From Bradyrhizobium sp. CCGUVB4N (GTDB lineage Bacteria; Pseudomonadota; Alphaproteobacteria; Rhizobiales; Xanthobacteraceae), in contig NZ_JANADP010000001.1 of NCBI RefSeq assembly GCF_024199945.1, positions 8,370,001 through 8,434,000 on the forward strand: a DNA stretch of 64,000 nucleotides, given 5' to 3'. A program made the translations under genes and the position numbers. The notes beneath the pieces are model-generated. The model ran no database searches. It saw nothing but the letters and a program-made list of their open reading frames with translations, and was not told the origin of the DNA. Positions 16,651-25,689 of the stretch are shown here, one piece after another; positions within the stretch are counted from its first letter, which is position 1; every line of letters begins with the position of its first letter.

Positions 16651-18003
16651 TCAGCGCGCGGGTTCCATTTGCGCGACGCATTGGAACCTTGCGAGGAAAT
16701 GCAATCCGGCGACCGCAAGCGCGAACATGAACCACACCGGGTTCTGCCGCTCGAGCAGGAAGGTCTCGGTCGTCCCGAAATACAGGCCGAACAGCCAGAT
16801 CGTCAGGAACAGCTTGCCCAGCGCGTTGCTACGGTTGTGGGCCTGGACCTGCTGGAAATTGCGCAACGGCGTCCAGACGAAAATGAGGATGACCAGCAGC
16901 AGGCCCGGCAGGCCGATGGTGACTGCGAGATCGAGATAGCTGTTGTGGCTGTGCGCTGCGGCCACGGCCCATTCCGAGCCCTGGGTGGTCTTCCCCTCCG
17001 CCGCGCCGTCCCAGAACGCCGCATAGCCATGACCGGTGATCGGCTTTTCCGCGACGGCCGTGAGCGCAAACTCCCAGACCTCGGCACGACCGGTGAAGGT
17101 GGGATCGACCGGAAGCGCCCGCGTGATGCTGCCGAGTACCGGGCTCATGACGCTGCCGACCGTCAGCAGGTTCATCACGATCAGCGGCGCGAAGCAGATG
17201 ACCCGCTTCAGCCACAGGCTGCGCGTGGCGTAGACCAGCGACGCCAGGGCATAGATCGCAAGGCACAGCACCGACGAGGTCTTGCCGCCGGTGAAGATCA
17301 GGAAGATGCCGGCCAGCAATGCGATTGCCGGCCCCATCACGAAGGAGCCCACGGCTGACAGGTAAATACCGACATAGACCAGGATGCTCATCACCGGCGA
17401 GGCGATGTTCTTGTGGTCGAAGCTGCCACGCCAGTCGCCGGCAAGCTGCGGCTCGGTGATGTCGAGCGCGCTGTGGATCGCATATTGCGGGGCAAAGAAG
17501 ATTCCGAGATAGCACACCACCAGCAACACCAGCGCGGCGCCGCCGAGGCACAGATTGAAGCTCCGCGGTGTCGGCGGCAGCAGCGGTAGCAGGACCGCAA
17601 GCGTGGTCGCGCTGGCCGCAAGCACGAAGCGCTGGATCGAGACGTCGCGGCTCCCGGAGAATGCGAGATTAATCAGCATCCAGCCGATCAGGCAGAGATG
17701 CAGCGGCGTGACCAGGCTTCGAAGCGCGGGCGCATCGGTGGTGATGGTGAGCAGCACCGCGACCGCGGCCAGCAATCCGAACGAGATGTAGGTCGTCGCC
17801 AATCGTCCGCCGACGACGGTGGCAATGTCGGGGTTGCTCAAGTCCTGAAACGGATCGAGCGTGATCAGAACCAGCAGCAGGGCCGCGACGGCGACGAGAC
17901 AGCGCGCCACGGTGACGACGTCGAGCCTCGCAAGCACGCCGTGCAGCGCGTGGCCGAGCGAGCGGGCCTCGACGTCAGTCATGTCTGCGGCGCTGCGATC
18001 CAT
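16651..18003 (-). CDS. O-antigen polymerase/ligase-type membrane protein
   Basis: The 450-residue protein has about ten to twelve membrane helices and a large periplasmic loop near residues 300-360 with ITRALPVDPTFTGR, GHGYAAFWDG and AAHSHNSYLDLAVTIGLPGL. The H(S/N)-N-x-Y/F-L motif and the WxGR-like site mark the Wzy_C family (ExoQ/WaaL). In exopolysaccharide systems these polymerise repeat units at the periplasmic face of the inner membrane. The predicted start (ATG 18003) overlaps a weak GAGG. Neighbouring glycosyltransferases support a role as polymerase. Confidence 0.85.
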   Translation of the reverse strand: MDRSAADMTDVEARSLGHALHGVLARLDVVTVARCLVAVAALLLVLITLDPFQDLSNPDIATVVGGRLATTYISFGLLAAVAVLLTITTDAPALRSLVTPLHLCLIGWMLINLAFSGSRDVSIQRFVLAASATTLAVLLPLLPPTPRSFNLCLGGAALVLLVVCYLGIFFAPQYAIHSALDITEPQLAGDWRGSFDHKNIASPVMSILVYVGIYLSAVGSFVMGPAIALLAGIFLIFTGGKTSSVLCLAIYALASLVYATRSLWLKRVICFAPLIVMNLLTVGSVMSPVLGSITRALPVDPTFTGRAEVWEFALTAVAEKPITGHGYAAFWDGAAEGKTTQGSEWAVAAAHSHNSYLDLAVTIGLPGLLLVILIFVWTPLRNFQQVQAHNRSNALGKLFLTIWLFGLYFGTTETFLLERQNPVWFMFALAVAGLHFLARFQCVAQMEPAR

Positions 18004-18042
18004 GCCTCAAGGCCTGACAGGACGATGGGGGACCTCCGAGGT

Positions 18043-19119
18043 CTAGCCCATCCCCGTTAACCATCCGTCAACCAGCACATCGGCAGCGGCAGGAACCCGG
18101 CTCTGCTGTGCGACGCTGCGCGCGATCTCGTAATATTGCAGCGCGCGCTGCTCCAGGGTCAGGTTGTCCATGATGTAGCCGCGCGGATCAAACTTGCCCG
18201 CGGTGCAGCCAGCCCAGAAATCGGTCCAGCTGTCCTCGAAGCCGGCGGGGTCGGCGAATTTGAGCCCGCAGCGATCGTCCCAATAGGGCACCGACGACAC
18301 CGGTCCGAACTGGACCCGGTGCGGATAATAGTCGGGATCCCGCCATGGACCGCCGGGATCCCAGGCGAACACCGGCACGCCGCAGGACAGCGCCTGCTGA
18401 TAGGCGATGCCCTGGCTCTCGTTCTGGCACAGGAAGATCATCGCGCGCGAACGCGCCAGCGCGGCCTGATAATCTTCCTCCTTGTAGCTGCCGTAGCGCA
18501 GCTCGGTGAACGTTCGGCCTTCACTCCTGAGCCGGGCGCGGACCGGCTCGACCAGCTCCGGCACGTAGCGCTCGCGGTTCAGGCTGACCTTGTCGTAGAG
18601 CAGGATATCGACGGTCTTCTCGCGCGGGCGCGACGGCGCCCAGAGTTCGGTATCGATGCCGACGGGCCAGGCTTCGGTCTCAGGCCAATGGGGCCGGTAC
18701 ATGTCGGCATACCAGTCGCCGGGCACCAGGAATTTCTTGACCGGAAGCCGCTTGAACAGGTCGGGATCGTCCAACGGATGATTATAGGCACAAACGCCAA
18801 GCAGGATCGGGTTCTTCCATGCGAACTTGTCGAGCAGGAAGGCGCGGCCGATGATGCAGGCGACTTCCTCGGGATGCTGCGCGATGTAGCCGTAGTCGTT
18901 GACGCGATAGCGGATGCCGAGCCGGTCGAGCCCTGCACAGAGATTGAGGAACACGCGCAGCTGCCCGCTCATCCGCGGCTCGCCGAACAGCATCTTGCGC
19001 GCCATGCGACGCAGATGACGGTCGCCGGGAAACCAGCGATCGTCCTTGTCCTCGTAGAACAGGTTGAGGATCATGTCGTCGGGATCGTAGTCGAATGTCT
19101 TTGCGGGCACAGGGTCCAT
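18043..19119 (-). CDS. Glycosyltransferase, GT-B fold (group 1-like)
   Basis: From the ATG at 19119 this is 358 residues; a TTG nine bases upstream is less likely. The C-terminal half carries a nucleotide-sugar binding pattern: AMIFLCQNESQGIAYQQALSCG, then GVPVFAWDPGG (E-x7-E-like region). The N-terminal half contains GVCAYNHPLDDPDLFKRLP and KFLVPGDWYADMYRPHWPE, not typical of common families, so the sugar and acceptor cannot be named. It ends 40 bp upstream of the polymerase gene and is probably co-transcribed with it. Confidence 0.72.
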   Translation of the reverse strand: MDPVPAKTFDYDPDDMILNLFYEDKDDRWFPGDRHLRRMARKMLFGEPRMSGQLRVFLNLCAGLDRLGIRYRVNDYGYIAQHPEEVACIIGRAFLLDKFAWKNPILLGVCAYNHPLDDPDLFKRLPVKKFLVPGDWYADMYRPHWPETEAWPVGIDTELWAPSRPREKTVDILLYDKVSLNRERYVPELVEPVRARLRSEGRTFTELRYGSYKEEDYQAALARSRAMIFLCQNESQGIAYQQALSCGVPVFAWDPGGPWRDPDYYPHRVQFGPVSSVPYWDDRCGLKFADPAGFEDSWTDFWAGCTAGKFDPRGYIMDNLTLEQRALQYYEIARSVAQQSRVPAAADVLVDGWLTGMG

Positions 19120-19330
19120 CCGGGGCAATCAGGCCTGCATTCTCGCATGAGACCGGCCGTCGCATCTCTCGAAAGCAGTGACAGACTTAACGCCACAGGT
19201 TTAACGCTAATCTACGAAACCGACGACGAGACGGCCTTCGCAACAACGATTTGATCGTTATGTGAGTATGATCCACGACGGCCGCACGAAGCGGCCTGGT
19301 TAAAGAATCGTTAAACACGACGAGCCTCAC

Positions 19331-20302
19331 TTGACCCTCGCCGATGCCACGCTCGATGCGCCCACCGCCGCGCCCGCGATAACGGGCGCGCGCGCGCCGA
19401 CGGCTGTGGTCTCGGTCGTGATCCCCGCGAAGAATGCCGCGGCCTATATCGGCGAAACCATCGCAAGCGCGCTGGCGCAAGCCGACGTCGCCGAGGTGAT
19501 CGTCGTCGATGACGGCTCGACCGATGACACTGTGGCGATCGTCCAGGCCATTCGCGATCCGCGGCTGCGCCTGATCAAGAACGACGCCAGCGGCGTGTCG
19601 GCTGCGCGCAACCTCGGCGCACGAGGCGCGCGCGGCGACTGGCTGATGTTCCTCGATGCCGATGATCGCCTGCGCCCCGATGCGGTGACGACGCTGCTGA
19701 CGGCGGCGACGACTGCGCCGCGCGCGGTGCTGGTCTATGGCGACTACAACACGATCGACAGCGCGGGACGGTCGATCGGCCGCCGCGACCTGCTGAAGGG
19801 TCGCCAAAAGCCGTCCGGCAACGTGCTGGAGCGGCTCGCCGCCGGCAATTTCATCGTCAATGGCGGCATCATGTTGGTCCGCAGTGATGCCTTCCGCGCC
19901 ACCGGCGGCTTCGACATCTCGCTGCGCTATTGCGAGGACTGGCATTGCTGGTGCCGTCTCGCCGCGCTCGGCGAGTTCGCTTATGTACCAAAGCTTCTGC
20001 TCGACTACCGCCTGCACACGGCCAATACGATGAACGCCGCGGTGCGGACGCCGCAGGATTTCTTCCCGGCGGTCGCGCGGGTGTTCGACGATGAATTGAT
20101 CCTCGGCAAGCTGCCGTCCGACGCGGCGCCCCGGCTGCGGCAGGCCGCCGAAATTCATCTGGTGACCTATGCGGCGACCCAGGCCGTCCGCTTCGGGAGA
20201 TATCGCCAGGCGCTCGATTATCTCGGCATGGTCGGCCGGCGCTCGCCCAAGGCGATGCCGCGAGCTGCAGCCAAGATCGCTTTGTCCTATTTTGGAATCT
20301 AG
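19331..20302 (+). CDS. Family 2 glycosyltransferase
   Basis: The 323-residue protein is a GT-A enzyme: VVSVVIPAKNAAAYIGETI, the nucleotide-binding VIVVDDGSTDDT, SAARNLGARGARG, and the DXD site FLDADDRLRPD. A further ED dyad is in RYCEDWHCWCRLAALG, the likely catalytic base region. The only plausible start is a TTG at 19331 with a poor ribosome site. It points away from the minus-strand genes across a 211-bp gap and converges with another GT2 gene 11 bp beyond its stop. Confidence 0.85.
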   Translation: MTLADATLDAPTAAPAITGARAPTAVVSVVIPAKNAAAYIGETIASALAQADVAEVIVVDDGSTDDTVAIVQAIRDPRLRLIKNDASGVSAARNLGARGARGDWLMFLDADDRLRPDAVTTLLTAATTAPRAVLVYGDYNTIDSAGRSIGRRDLLKGRQKPSGNVLERLAAGNFIVNGGIMLVRSDAFRATGGFDISLRYCEDWHCWCRLAALGEFAYVPKLLLDYRLHTANTMNAAVRTPQDFFPAVARVFDDELILGKLPSDAAPRLRQAAEIHLVTYAATQAVRFGRYRQALDYLGMVGRRSPKAMPRAAAKIALSYFGI

Positions 20303-20313
20303 CTTCTAACGCG

Positions 20314-21342
20314 TCAGGAAACGATCTTCGAGGCCTCATAGGGCTTCGGATCGTAACCGAACGCCGCAAGCATCGATCCGACGGCCATCAGCACGGGGTG
20401 CATCGCGACGACCGCCTTCGAAGACGTCAGCAGGCGAGCCGAGCGCGGCAGCGACAACGGCAACCGTCCCAATGCCTGTGCAAACAGGCGCATCCGCGCC
20501 GCCGCGCTTCCCGCAGCCTTGACCTGCACATTGTAGTTGATCACGCCGATGCGCAGGCTGCGCTTTGCGATCCAGGCGGGATTGCTGCGGCTTTGCGGCA
20601 CGGTCTCGGTGATGACGGCTTCCGCCGTCCAGTGGAAATTCAGGCCGGCGTCGCGACCGCGGTTGAAGAAATCGCAATCCCCGCCGCCAAGAAAATTGAA
20701 GCGCGGATCGAAGGCCGGACTGCCGAGCCGATCGAACGTGGCGCGCGTGATCAGGCAATTGCCGCAGCCATAGATCAGCGGCACGGCACCGGTGTAGTCG
20801 TAGGCGGGGCAGAAGACGGGATGACGCGCGAGCCAGGGCTGGCTGTCGTCGTCGAACACCGGCAGCACCGGCCCGCCGACGATGTCGGCACCGGTCGCCT
20901 CCGCGGTGCGAACCATCAATTCGAGCCAATCGGGCGAAGCGATCTCGTCGTCGTCGATCATCAGGAAGCGGGTCGCGGCGGGAAACACTGCCTGCGCCGT
21001 CTCGAACGCGGCGTTGATCGCCTGGCAATTGCCCTGCCGCTTCTCGACCAGACAGATGCCCTGAAGTTTGCCGGACGCGAGATATTCCGCAGCGACCGGC
21101 GCACTCGCGCGCCCGGCCGCATCGTTCTCGACCATGACCACCGCAAAGGAGCGCGGGGTGCGCTGGCTGACCAGCGAATCCAGTGTCAACCGCAGATGGT
21201 CGGGGCGGCGGAAGCAGGGAATGCAGACGACGATGCCGACCGAGAGATCAATGACGCGCGAGCTCGCCGCGATCTCCCGGTTGGGATCGCGCACGGCATC
21301 CGAGATCCGGCTGGCGGACAAGTCTGTCGGGATCAGCGTCAT
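20314..21342 (-). CDS. Family 2 glycosyltransferase
   Basis: This 342-residue GT-A enzyme has IVVCIPCFRRPDHLRLTLDS, the substrate strand RFLMIDDDEIASPDWLE (DDD as the metal site), and the acceptor-side GGGDCDFFNRGRDAGL. A possible C-terminal membrane-associated helix reads VVAMHPVLMAVGSMLAAFGY. It belongs to the rhamnosyl- or galactosyltransferase-like group, but the sugar is not determinable. It converges with the previous gene with 11 bp between the stops. Confidence 0.83.
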   Translation of the reverse strand: MTLIPTDLSASRISDAVRDPNREIAASSRVIDLSVGIVVCIPCFRRPDHLRLTLDSLVSQRTPRSFAVVMVENDAAGRASAPVAAEYLASGKLQGICLVEKRQGNCQAINAAFETAQAVFPAATRFLMIDDDEIASPDWLELMVRTAEATGADIVGGPVLPVFDDDSQPWLARHPVFCPAYDYTGAVPLIYGCGNCLITRATFDRLGSPAFDPRFNFLGGGDCDFFNRGRDAGLNFHWTAEAVITETVPQSRSNPAWIAKRSLRIGVINYNVQVKAAGSAAARMRLFAQALGRLPLSLPRSARLLTSSKAVVAMHPVLMAVGSMLAAFGYDPKPYEASKIVS

Positions 21343-21750
21343 CGCGCGCTACTAGATGGCTGAGACATATTGAAAAAGCCTTGCGCCCATTGTCCCAGGG
21401 CGACACGTCCGCGCGGGACAGATCCGTCCCAAAATGAACGGCCTGCTTCGGCGCGCGAACTGCACCGCGACGCTGATGTCCTCGCTATGACGCGCCCTAT
21501 CAACCGCTTGACCCCTTTCGCGTGTTTTCCCTGCAAATTCCTGCACGCGTGGTCCTGCAATTTGCAGTCCATCACCCTCCGACGGCACAACATGGGCAAT
21601 GCCGTAGTTAACGCGTGTTCGAATTAACCCGGCCGTAAGCACCGCGGTCGGTGAAGGCCCGCGGCATCGGATTTGCTCTTCGGGCATGAGAGATTTTTCC
21701 TGTAAATTTGAATCGAACAAGCGCGGTCATAGCGAGGGTCAGGAACGAAC
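21343..21750. other. 408-bp intergenic region before the acyltransferase gene
   Basis: No reading frame with coding character is seen. The region divides a minus-strand and a plus-strand gene, so it should hold two promoters. It contains a 9-bp perfect inverted repeat (21531-21567), a CTTGAC hexamer at 21507-21512 that could be a -35 element, and a short GGGAC/GTCCC hairpin near 21414-21431. Confidence 0.6.
21531..21567. promoter_or_regulatory. Inverted repeat CTGCAAATT/AATTTGCAG, candidate operator
   Basis: CTGCAAATT (21531-21539) and AATTTGCAG (21559-21567) are perfect reverse complements separated by 19 bp, giving 28-bp centre spacing. It lies about 185 bp before the acyltransferase start, just downstream of a CTTGAC hexamer. 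Confidence 0.4.
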
Positions 21751-22314
21751 GTGGTGCCCAAGATCGAGAACCCGGTGCTGCGGGCCGGCGCGCTCCTGTT
21801 CTTCGCCTGTCAGCGCGCCTGGCTGACGGTGCGGTACGGGCGCCGGCTCCAGCTCGGACCCGGGATCATGTTCAAGGGTCGGCTGGTGCTCGGTCGCGGG
21901 GTCCGGGTCTCGATCGGTGCGAACTGCCGGATTGGCAAGCGCGTGCTCATCACCGGGCGCGGCCAGGTGACGGTCGGCAATGACACCCTGCTCAACGGCT
22001 GCTGGATCGGGTGCGAGCAGAAGGTCGACATCGGGTCGTCCTGCTTGATCAGCGACTGCGACATCGTCGACACGGACTTTCACAACCTTCCCCCGCGGCT
22101 ACGGCACGAGCCTGCAGTTGCCCGGGCCGTCGCACCGGTACACATCGGGGACAACGTGTGGGTTGGCGCGCGCGCGATCGTGCTCAAGGGAGTGACGATC
22201 GGCGACCACTCAGTCGTGGGCGCCGGAACGGTGGTGCGTGAGGACGTCGCCCCGCGCGTGGTCGTCGCCGGCAATCCGGCGGCTGTCGTCAAGACGTTCC
22301 GCGACGACGAATAG
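21751..22314 (+). CDS. Hexapeptide-repeat acyltransferase (left-handed beta-helix)
   Basis: The 187-residue protein starts at a GTG five bases after AGGA (a second GTG follows directly). Repeats of the isoleucine-patch form run through the middle: VSIGANCRIGKRVLITGRG, VTVGNDTLLNGCWIGC, VDIGSSCLISDCDIVDTDFHN, then HIGDNVWVGARAIVLKGVTI and VVGAGTVVREDV. The catalytic His lies in the DFH region. These enzymes O- or N-acetylate sugars on surface polysaccharides. A hydrophobic start (LRAGALLFFACQRAWLTV) suggests membrane association. Confidence 0.85.
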   Translation: MVPKIENPVLRAGALLFFACQRAWLTVRYGRRLQLGPGIMFKGRLVLGRGVRVSIGANCRIGKRVLITGRGQVTVGNDTLLNGCWIGCEQKVDIGSSCLISDCDIVDTDFHNLPPRLRHEPAVARAVAPVHIGDNVWVGARAIVLKGVTIGDHSVVGAGTVVREDVAPRVVVAGNPAAVVKTFRDDE

Positions 22315-22584
22315 GCAGGCACGAACGCCGGGCCCGCGCAGCGCCGGCACGCATGGTAACGGACCGTTAAGCACTGGGGATCGTGATGACACCAAAGCGG
22401 CACAACGACGCGGCAAATGGCGGCCTGCGCTTAAACGCTTTGTTTGCCATTTCGGTGAATAGTCCCTCAATGAGTATGGTTAATTTTCCCTGTTGCGTTG
22501 ATTGCGCACCTATATCCCCGGTGCGGGGCGTAAAGCGAAGAGTAACCCCTCAGCCCGCGGTCGTTGGAATGAAAGCTGGGGACT

Positions 22585-24876
22585 ATGCTTGACTATAGCC
22601 AGCCGATAGACCGGGCCGGAGATCCAGCGAGATCGGAGGCCCCGCAACGGACACCCGAGGCCAGCTTCAAGGTGCTGGAGCTCGTCAGCCTGCTATGGCG
22701 GCGCAAGATTGCGATCGCCTCCGCCGCGTTGATCGGCGCGTGCCTCGCCGTCACCGTCGGCAAGAGCCTGACACCCCGCTACACCGCGACCGCCCAGCTT
22801 TATGTCGACCCACGCGAGCTTCAGCTCGTCGATCGCGAGCTCACGCCGCGCGCGCAGGACGTCTCCGGGATGTCCATGGTGGTGGAGAGCCAGGCACGCC
22901 TGATCACCTCCAACAGCGTGCTGCTGCAGCTGATCCAGCAAGCCAATCTCGACAAGGATCCCGAGTTCGGCGGCAGTGACGGCAGGGGCCTGATGACGTC
23001 GCTGCTGGGCCTGATCGGCCTCCAGCCCCGCGCGCCCTCTGCTGCCGACATCAAGGACGTGCAGCTCGCGGCACTCGAGGCGCTGAACAAGCACATCACG
23101 ATCCGAAAGACCGAGAAGAGCTTCATCGTCGACATCGAGGTCTGGTCGACCGATCCGGCGAAGGCGGCGATGCTCGCCAACGCGCTGACCAACACCTTTC
23201 TGACGGACTCGCGCAATTCGCAGGCGCTGGCCGCGCGGCGCGCCACCAGCGAATTGTCCGGCCGGCTGAAGGAGCTGCGCGAGCGGCTGCGCAACGCCGA
23301 GACCGCGCTTGCCACCTACAAGGCGCAGAACAATTTCGTCGGCACCCAGGACTCGCTGATCTCCGATCAGCAGCTCTCCTCCAGCAACCAGCGGCTGTCC
23401 GCGGCCCGCGCGGCGACGATGGACGCTCAGGCGCGGCTGGACCAGATCGAGGCCAACAAGCGGACCGCTGCGGATGCAGGTGCAATTCCGGAAGCGCTGC
23501 AATCGCCGACGATCGCAAACCTGCGCGCGCAATATGCCGACGCCCGCAAGAAATATGCGGAGCAGACCGCCGAGCTCGGCCCGCGCCACCCGGCCCTGCG
23601 CCAGACCGAAAAGCAGGTCGAGGATCTCAAGCGCACCATCAGCGAGGAGATCGAGCGCTTCGCACTGTCCGCCAAGAACGATCTGACCCGCGCCCGCGAC
23701 TACGAGGCGTCACTCAACCGGGCGCTGGAAGTGCAGAAGCGGCAGAGCGTGCAGCTCAGCCAGGCCGCCGTGCGCCTGCGCGAGCTCGAGCGCGAGGCTG
23801 AAGCCAGCCGCGAGGTCTATCAATCCTTCCTGAAGCGCTCGCGCGAGACCGAGGAGCAGGAGACCCTGAACACGTCGGCTGCCCGCGTCATCGGCGAGGC
23901 CACGGTGCCGCAGCGGCGCTCGTTCCCGCCGGCGATGAGCCTGTTCGCGATGATCGGCTTCATGTTCGGCGCGCTTGCCGCCGCCTCCTGGTTCGTCGCG
24001 GCCGAGTACCTGTTCGACGGCGCGAGCGCTCCGCAACCGACCCGCCGCGGACGCACGCCTGCGCCGGACGTTCCGAGGCCCCCCGTGGAAGCCGCAGCGC
24101 CCCCACCCGCGCTTGCGCTGGTCGAGAAACCGCTGATCGCCCGCCTGCAGGAAGCCGACGTGATCCGCACGCTCGGCGCCATTCTCGCAACCGGCAACGG
24201 CGTCGATCTGACCCGCGTCGGCTGGCCGACGCTGCGCCCCGGATTTCCGCTGACGACGCTGCTCAACGCCTTGCGCGACATGCGGGCGGCGATGGCACGT
24301 CGTTCCGGCGGCAAGTCCATGCCGGTGATGGCGCTGGTCGGCGCCGGCGCCACCACGGGACGCAGCGTGACCGCACTGAATTTCACGCTCGCAGCCGCGC
24401 GCGACGGCAGCCGCGTGCTGATGATCGATGCCGACCATCAGGCCCACACGCTCTCGCGCAGGATCGATCGTCCCGGCAAGAGCGAGCCGAGCAAGCTTGG
24501 CTGGCTCTCGATCGGCAGCAAGGCCGCGCGCGAGATCAAGACCGTCAACGGCATTTCGGTGCTGCCGGCGACCGAGAGCGATGCCGGCAAGGCCGCTGAG
24601 GCCATCCGCAAGGCAATCGCACAGGCGCGTTCGGCCGGCGGCTATGACCTCGTCATCCTCGACGGCCCCGCGATGCCGCTCTCGGCCGCAGGTCGCAAGC
24701 TGCTCGACGACGCGGACGCGCTGGTGGCGGTGCTGCCGACCAGCCTCGACATCAATGACAGCATGGAAGAGATTCTGGCCGCACTCGGCGGCGCCCAGCG
24801 CAAGCTCGTCGGCGTGGTGCTCGACGAGCTCGCTCCCGCAACCGAAACGCGCCAGCGAGGCAAACAATATGCTTGA
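22585..24876 (+). CDS. Wzz/BY-kinase-like polysaccharide co-polymerase with degenerate Walker A
   Basis: The 763-residue protein has the Wzz architecture: a first membrane helix (about 43-62), a long periplasmic coiled-coil region with the GNVR-like ERLRNAETALATYKAQ..., and a second helix (about 446-470, SLFAMIGFMFGALAAASWF). The C-terminal cytoplasmic domain is BY-kinase-like: Walker A' VLMIDAD and Walker B DLVILDG are kept. The Walker A loop instead reads GAGATTGRS (586-594) with Arg593 where Lys is required, and the protein ends QRGKQYA without a tyrosine cluster. It probably controls chain length, with doubtful kinase activity. Its end overlaps the next gene by 8 bp. Confidence 0.87.
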   Translation: MLDYSQPIDRAGDPARSEAPQRTPEASFKVLELVSLLWRRKIAIASAALIGACLAVTVGKSLTPRYTATAQLYVDPRELQLVDRELTPRAQDVSGMSMVVESQARLITSNSVLLQLIQQANLDKDPEFGGSDGRGLMTSLLGLIGLQPRAPSAADIKDVQLAALEALNKHITIRKTEKSFIVDIEVWSTDPAKAAMLANALTNTFLTDSRNSQALAARRATSELSGRLKELRERLRNAETALATYKAQNNFVGTQDSLISDQQLSSSNQRLSAARAATMDAQARLDQIEANKRTAADAGAIPEALQSPTIANLRAQYADARKKYAEQTAELGPRHPALRQTEKQVEDLKRTISEEIERFALSAKNDLTRARDYEASLNRALEVQKRQSVQLSQAAVRLRELEREAEASREVYQSFLKRSRETEEQETLNTSAARVIGEATVPQRRSFPPAMSLFAMIGFMFGALAAASWFVAAEYLFDGASAPQPTRRGRTPAPDVPRPPVEAAAPPPALALVEKPLIARLQEADVIRTLGAILATGNGVDLTRVGWPTLRPGFPLTTLLNALRDMRAAMARRSGGKSMPVMALVGAGATTGRSVTALNFTLAAARDGSRVLMIDADHQAHTLSRRIDRPGKSEPSKLGWLSIGSKAAREIKTVNGISVLPATESDAGKAAEAIRKAIAQARSAGGYDLVILDGPAMPLSAAGRKLLDDADALVAVLPTSLDINDSMEEILAALGGAQRKLVGVVLDELAPATETRQRGKQYA

Positions 24877-25675
24877 GCGCCGCATCAATCTGGACGGCAG
24901 GGCTGCGACTGCAGAGGTGCCACGGATCACCGTCGGCGGCCTTCGCATGGCCGCACTCGACCTGGAAGCCACCGCAGATTTCATGATCGAGGCGACCGAT
25001 CCGCGCCATCGCATCGGCCGTCCGCTGTATCTGACGTCGGCCAATGGCGAGGTGCTGGCGCGCTGCTCGACCGAGCCGCAGACCGAACGCCTGTTCCGCG
25101 CCGCCGACCTGATCAATGCCGACGGCCAGCCGCTGGTGGCGGCCTCGCGGCTGCAGTCCTGGTTTCCGTTGCCGGAGCGCGTTGCCACCACGGACCTGTT
25201 CCATGTCGTCGCACGCAAGGCGGAAGTCGCCGGCCGCAGCTTCTACATGCTCGGCGCAAGCGAAGAAGAAAACGCCGCGGCGGTCCGGCGGGTCCAGAAC
25301 ATGTATCCGAAGCTGAAGATCGTCGGGCACAGCCACGGCTATCTCCGCGGCGACGCGTTGCGGGCCAAGGTCGAGGAGATCAACGCGCTCGCACCGGATT
25401 GCCTGTGGGTCGCGCTCGGCGTCCCTTCCGAACAGGCCTTCGTCGAGGAATACATGCCGCTGATGACCAATGTCGGCGTCATCAAGACGTCGGGCGGCCT
25501 GTTCAATTTCCTGTCGGGCAGCCGCTCGCGTGCGCCGCAATGGATGCAGCGGATCGGGCTCGAATGGGCCTGGCGAACCTGGCTCGAGCCGCGCCGCCTG
25601 TTCTGGCGCTATTTGACCACCAACCCCCGCGCGATCTATCTTCTCTTCAGCCGCAACCGGCCCTTCAATCGCTGA
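24869..25675 (+). CDS. WecG/TagA/CpsF-family glycosyltransferase
   Basis: The 268-residue GT26 enzyme starts at an ATG at 24869, overlapping the stop of the co-polymerase gene (ATGCTTGA), so the two are translationally coupled. Conserved elements are YLTSANGEVLAR, RLFRAADLINADGQPLV (with the catalytic Asp-Gly), FYMLGASEEENAAAVR, LWVALGVPSEQAFVEE and the C-terminal WAWRTWLEPRRLFWRYL. GT26 enzymes transfer ManNAc-type uronates or glucose to a lipid-linked sugar at the membrane. In this locus it probably adds a sugar to the repeat unit. Confidence 0.87.
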   Translation: MLERRINLDGRAATAEVPRITVGGLRMAALDLEATADFMIEATDPRHRIGRPLYLTSANGEVLARCSTEPQTERLFRAADLINADGQPLVAASRLQSWFPLPERVATTDLFHVVARKAEVAGRSFYMLGASEEENAAAVRRVQNMYPKLKIVGHSHGYLRGDALRAKVEEINALAPDCLWVALGVPSEQAFVEEYMPLMTNVGVIKTSGGLFNFLSGSRSRAPQWMQRIGLEWAWRTWLEPRRLFWRYLTTNPRAIYLLFSRNRPFNR

Positions 25676-25689
25676 GAAGGTAGCACGCC

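Noticed and set aside
23710..25218. 502-residue minus-strand frame opposite the co-polymerase and GT26 genes
   Set aside because: Shadow frame with no family signature across two well-supported plus-strand genes.
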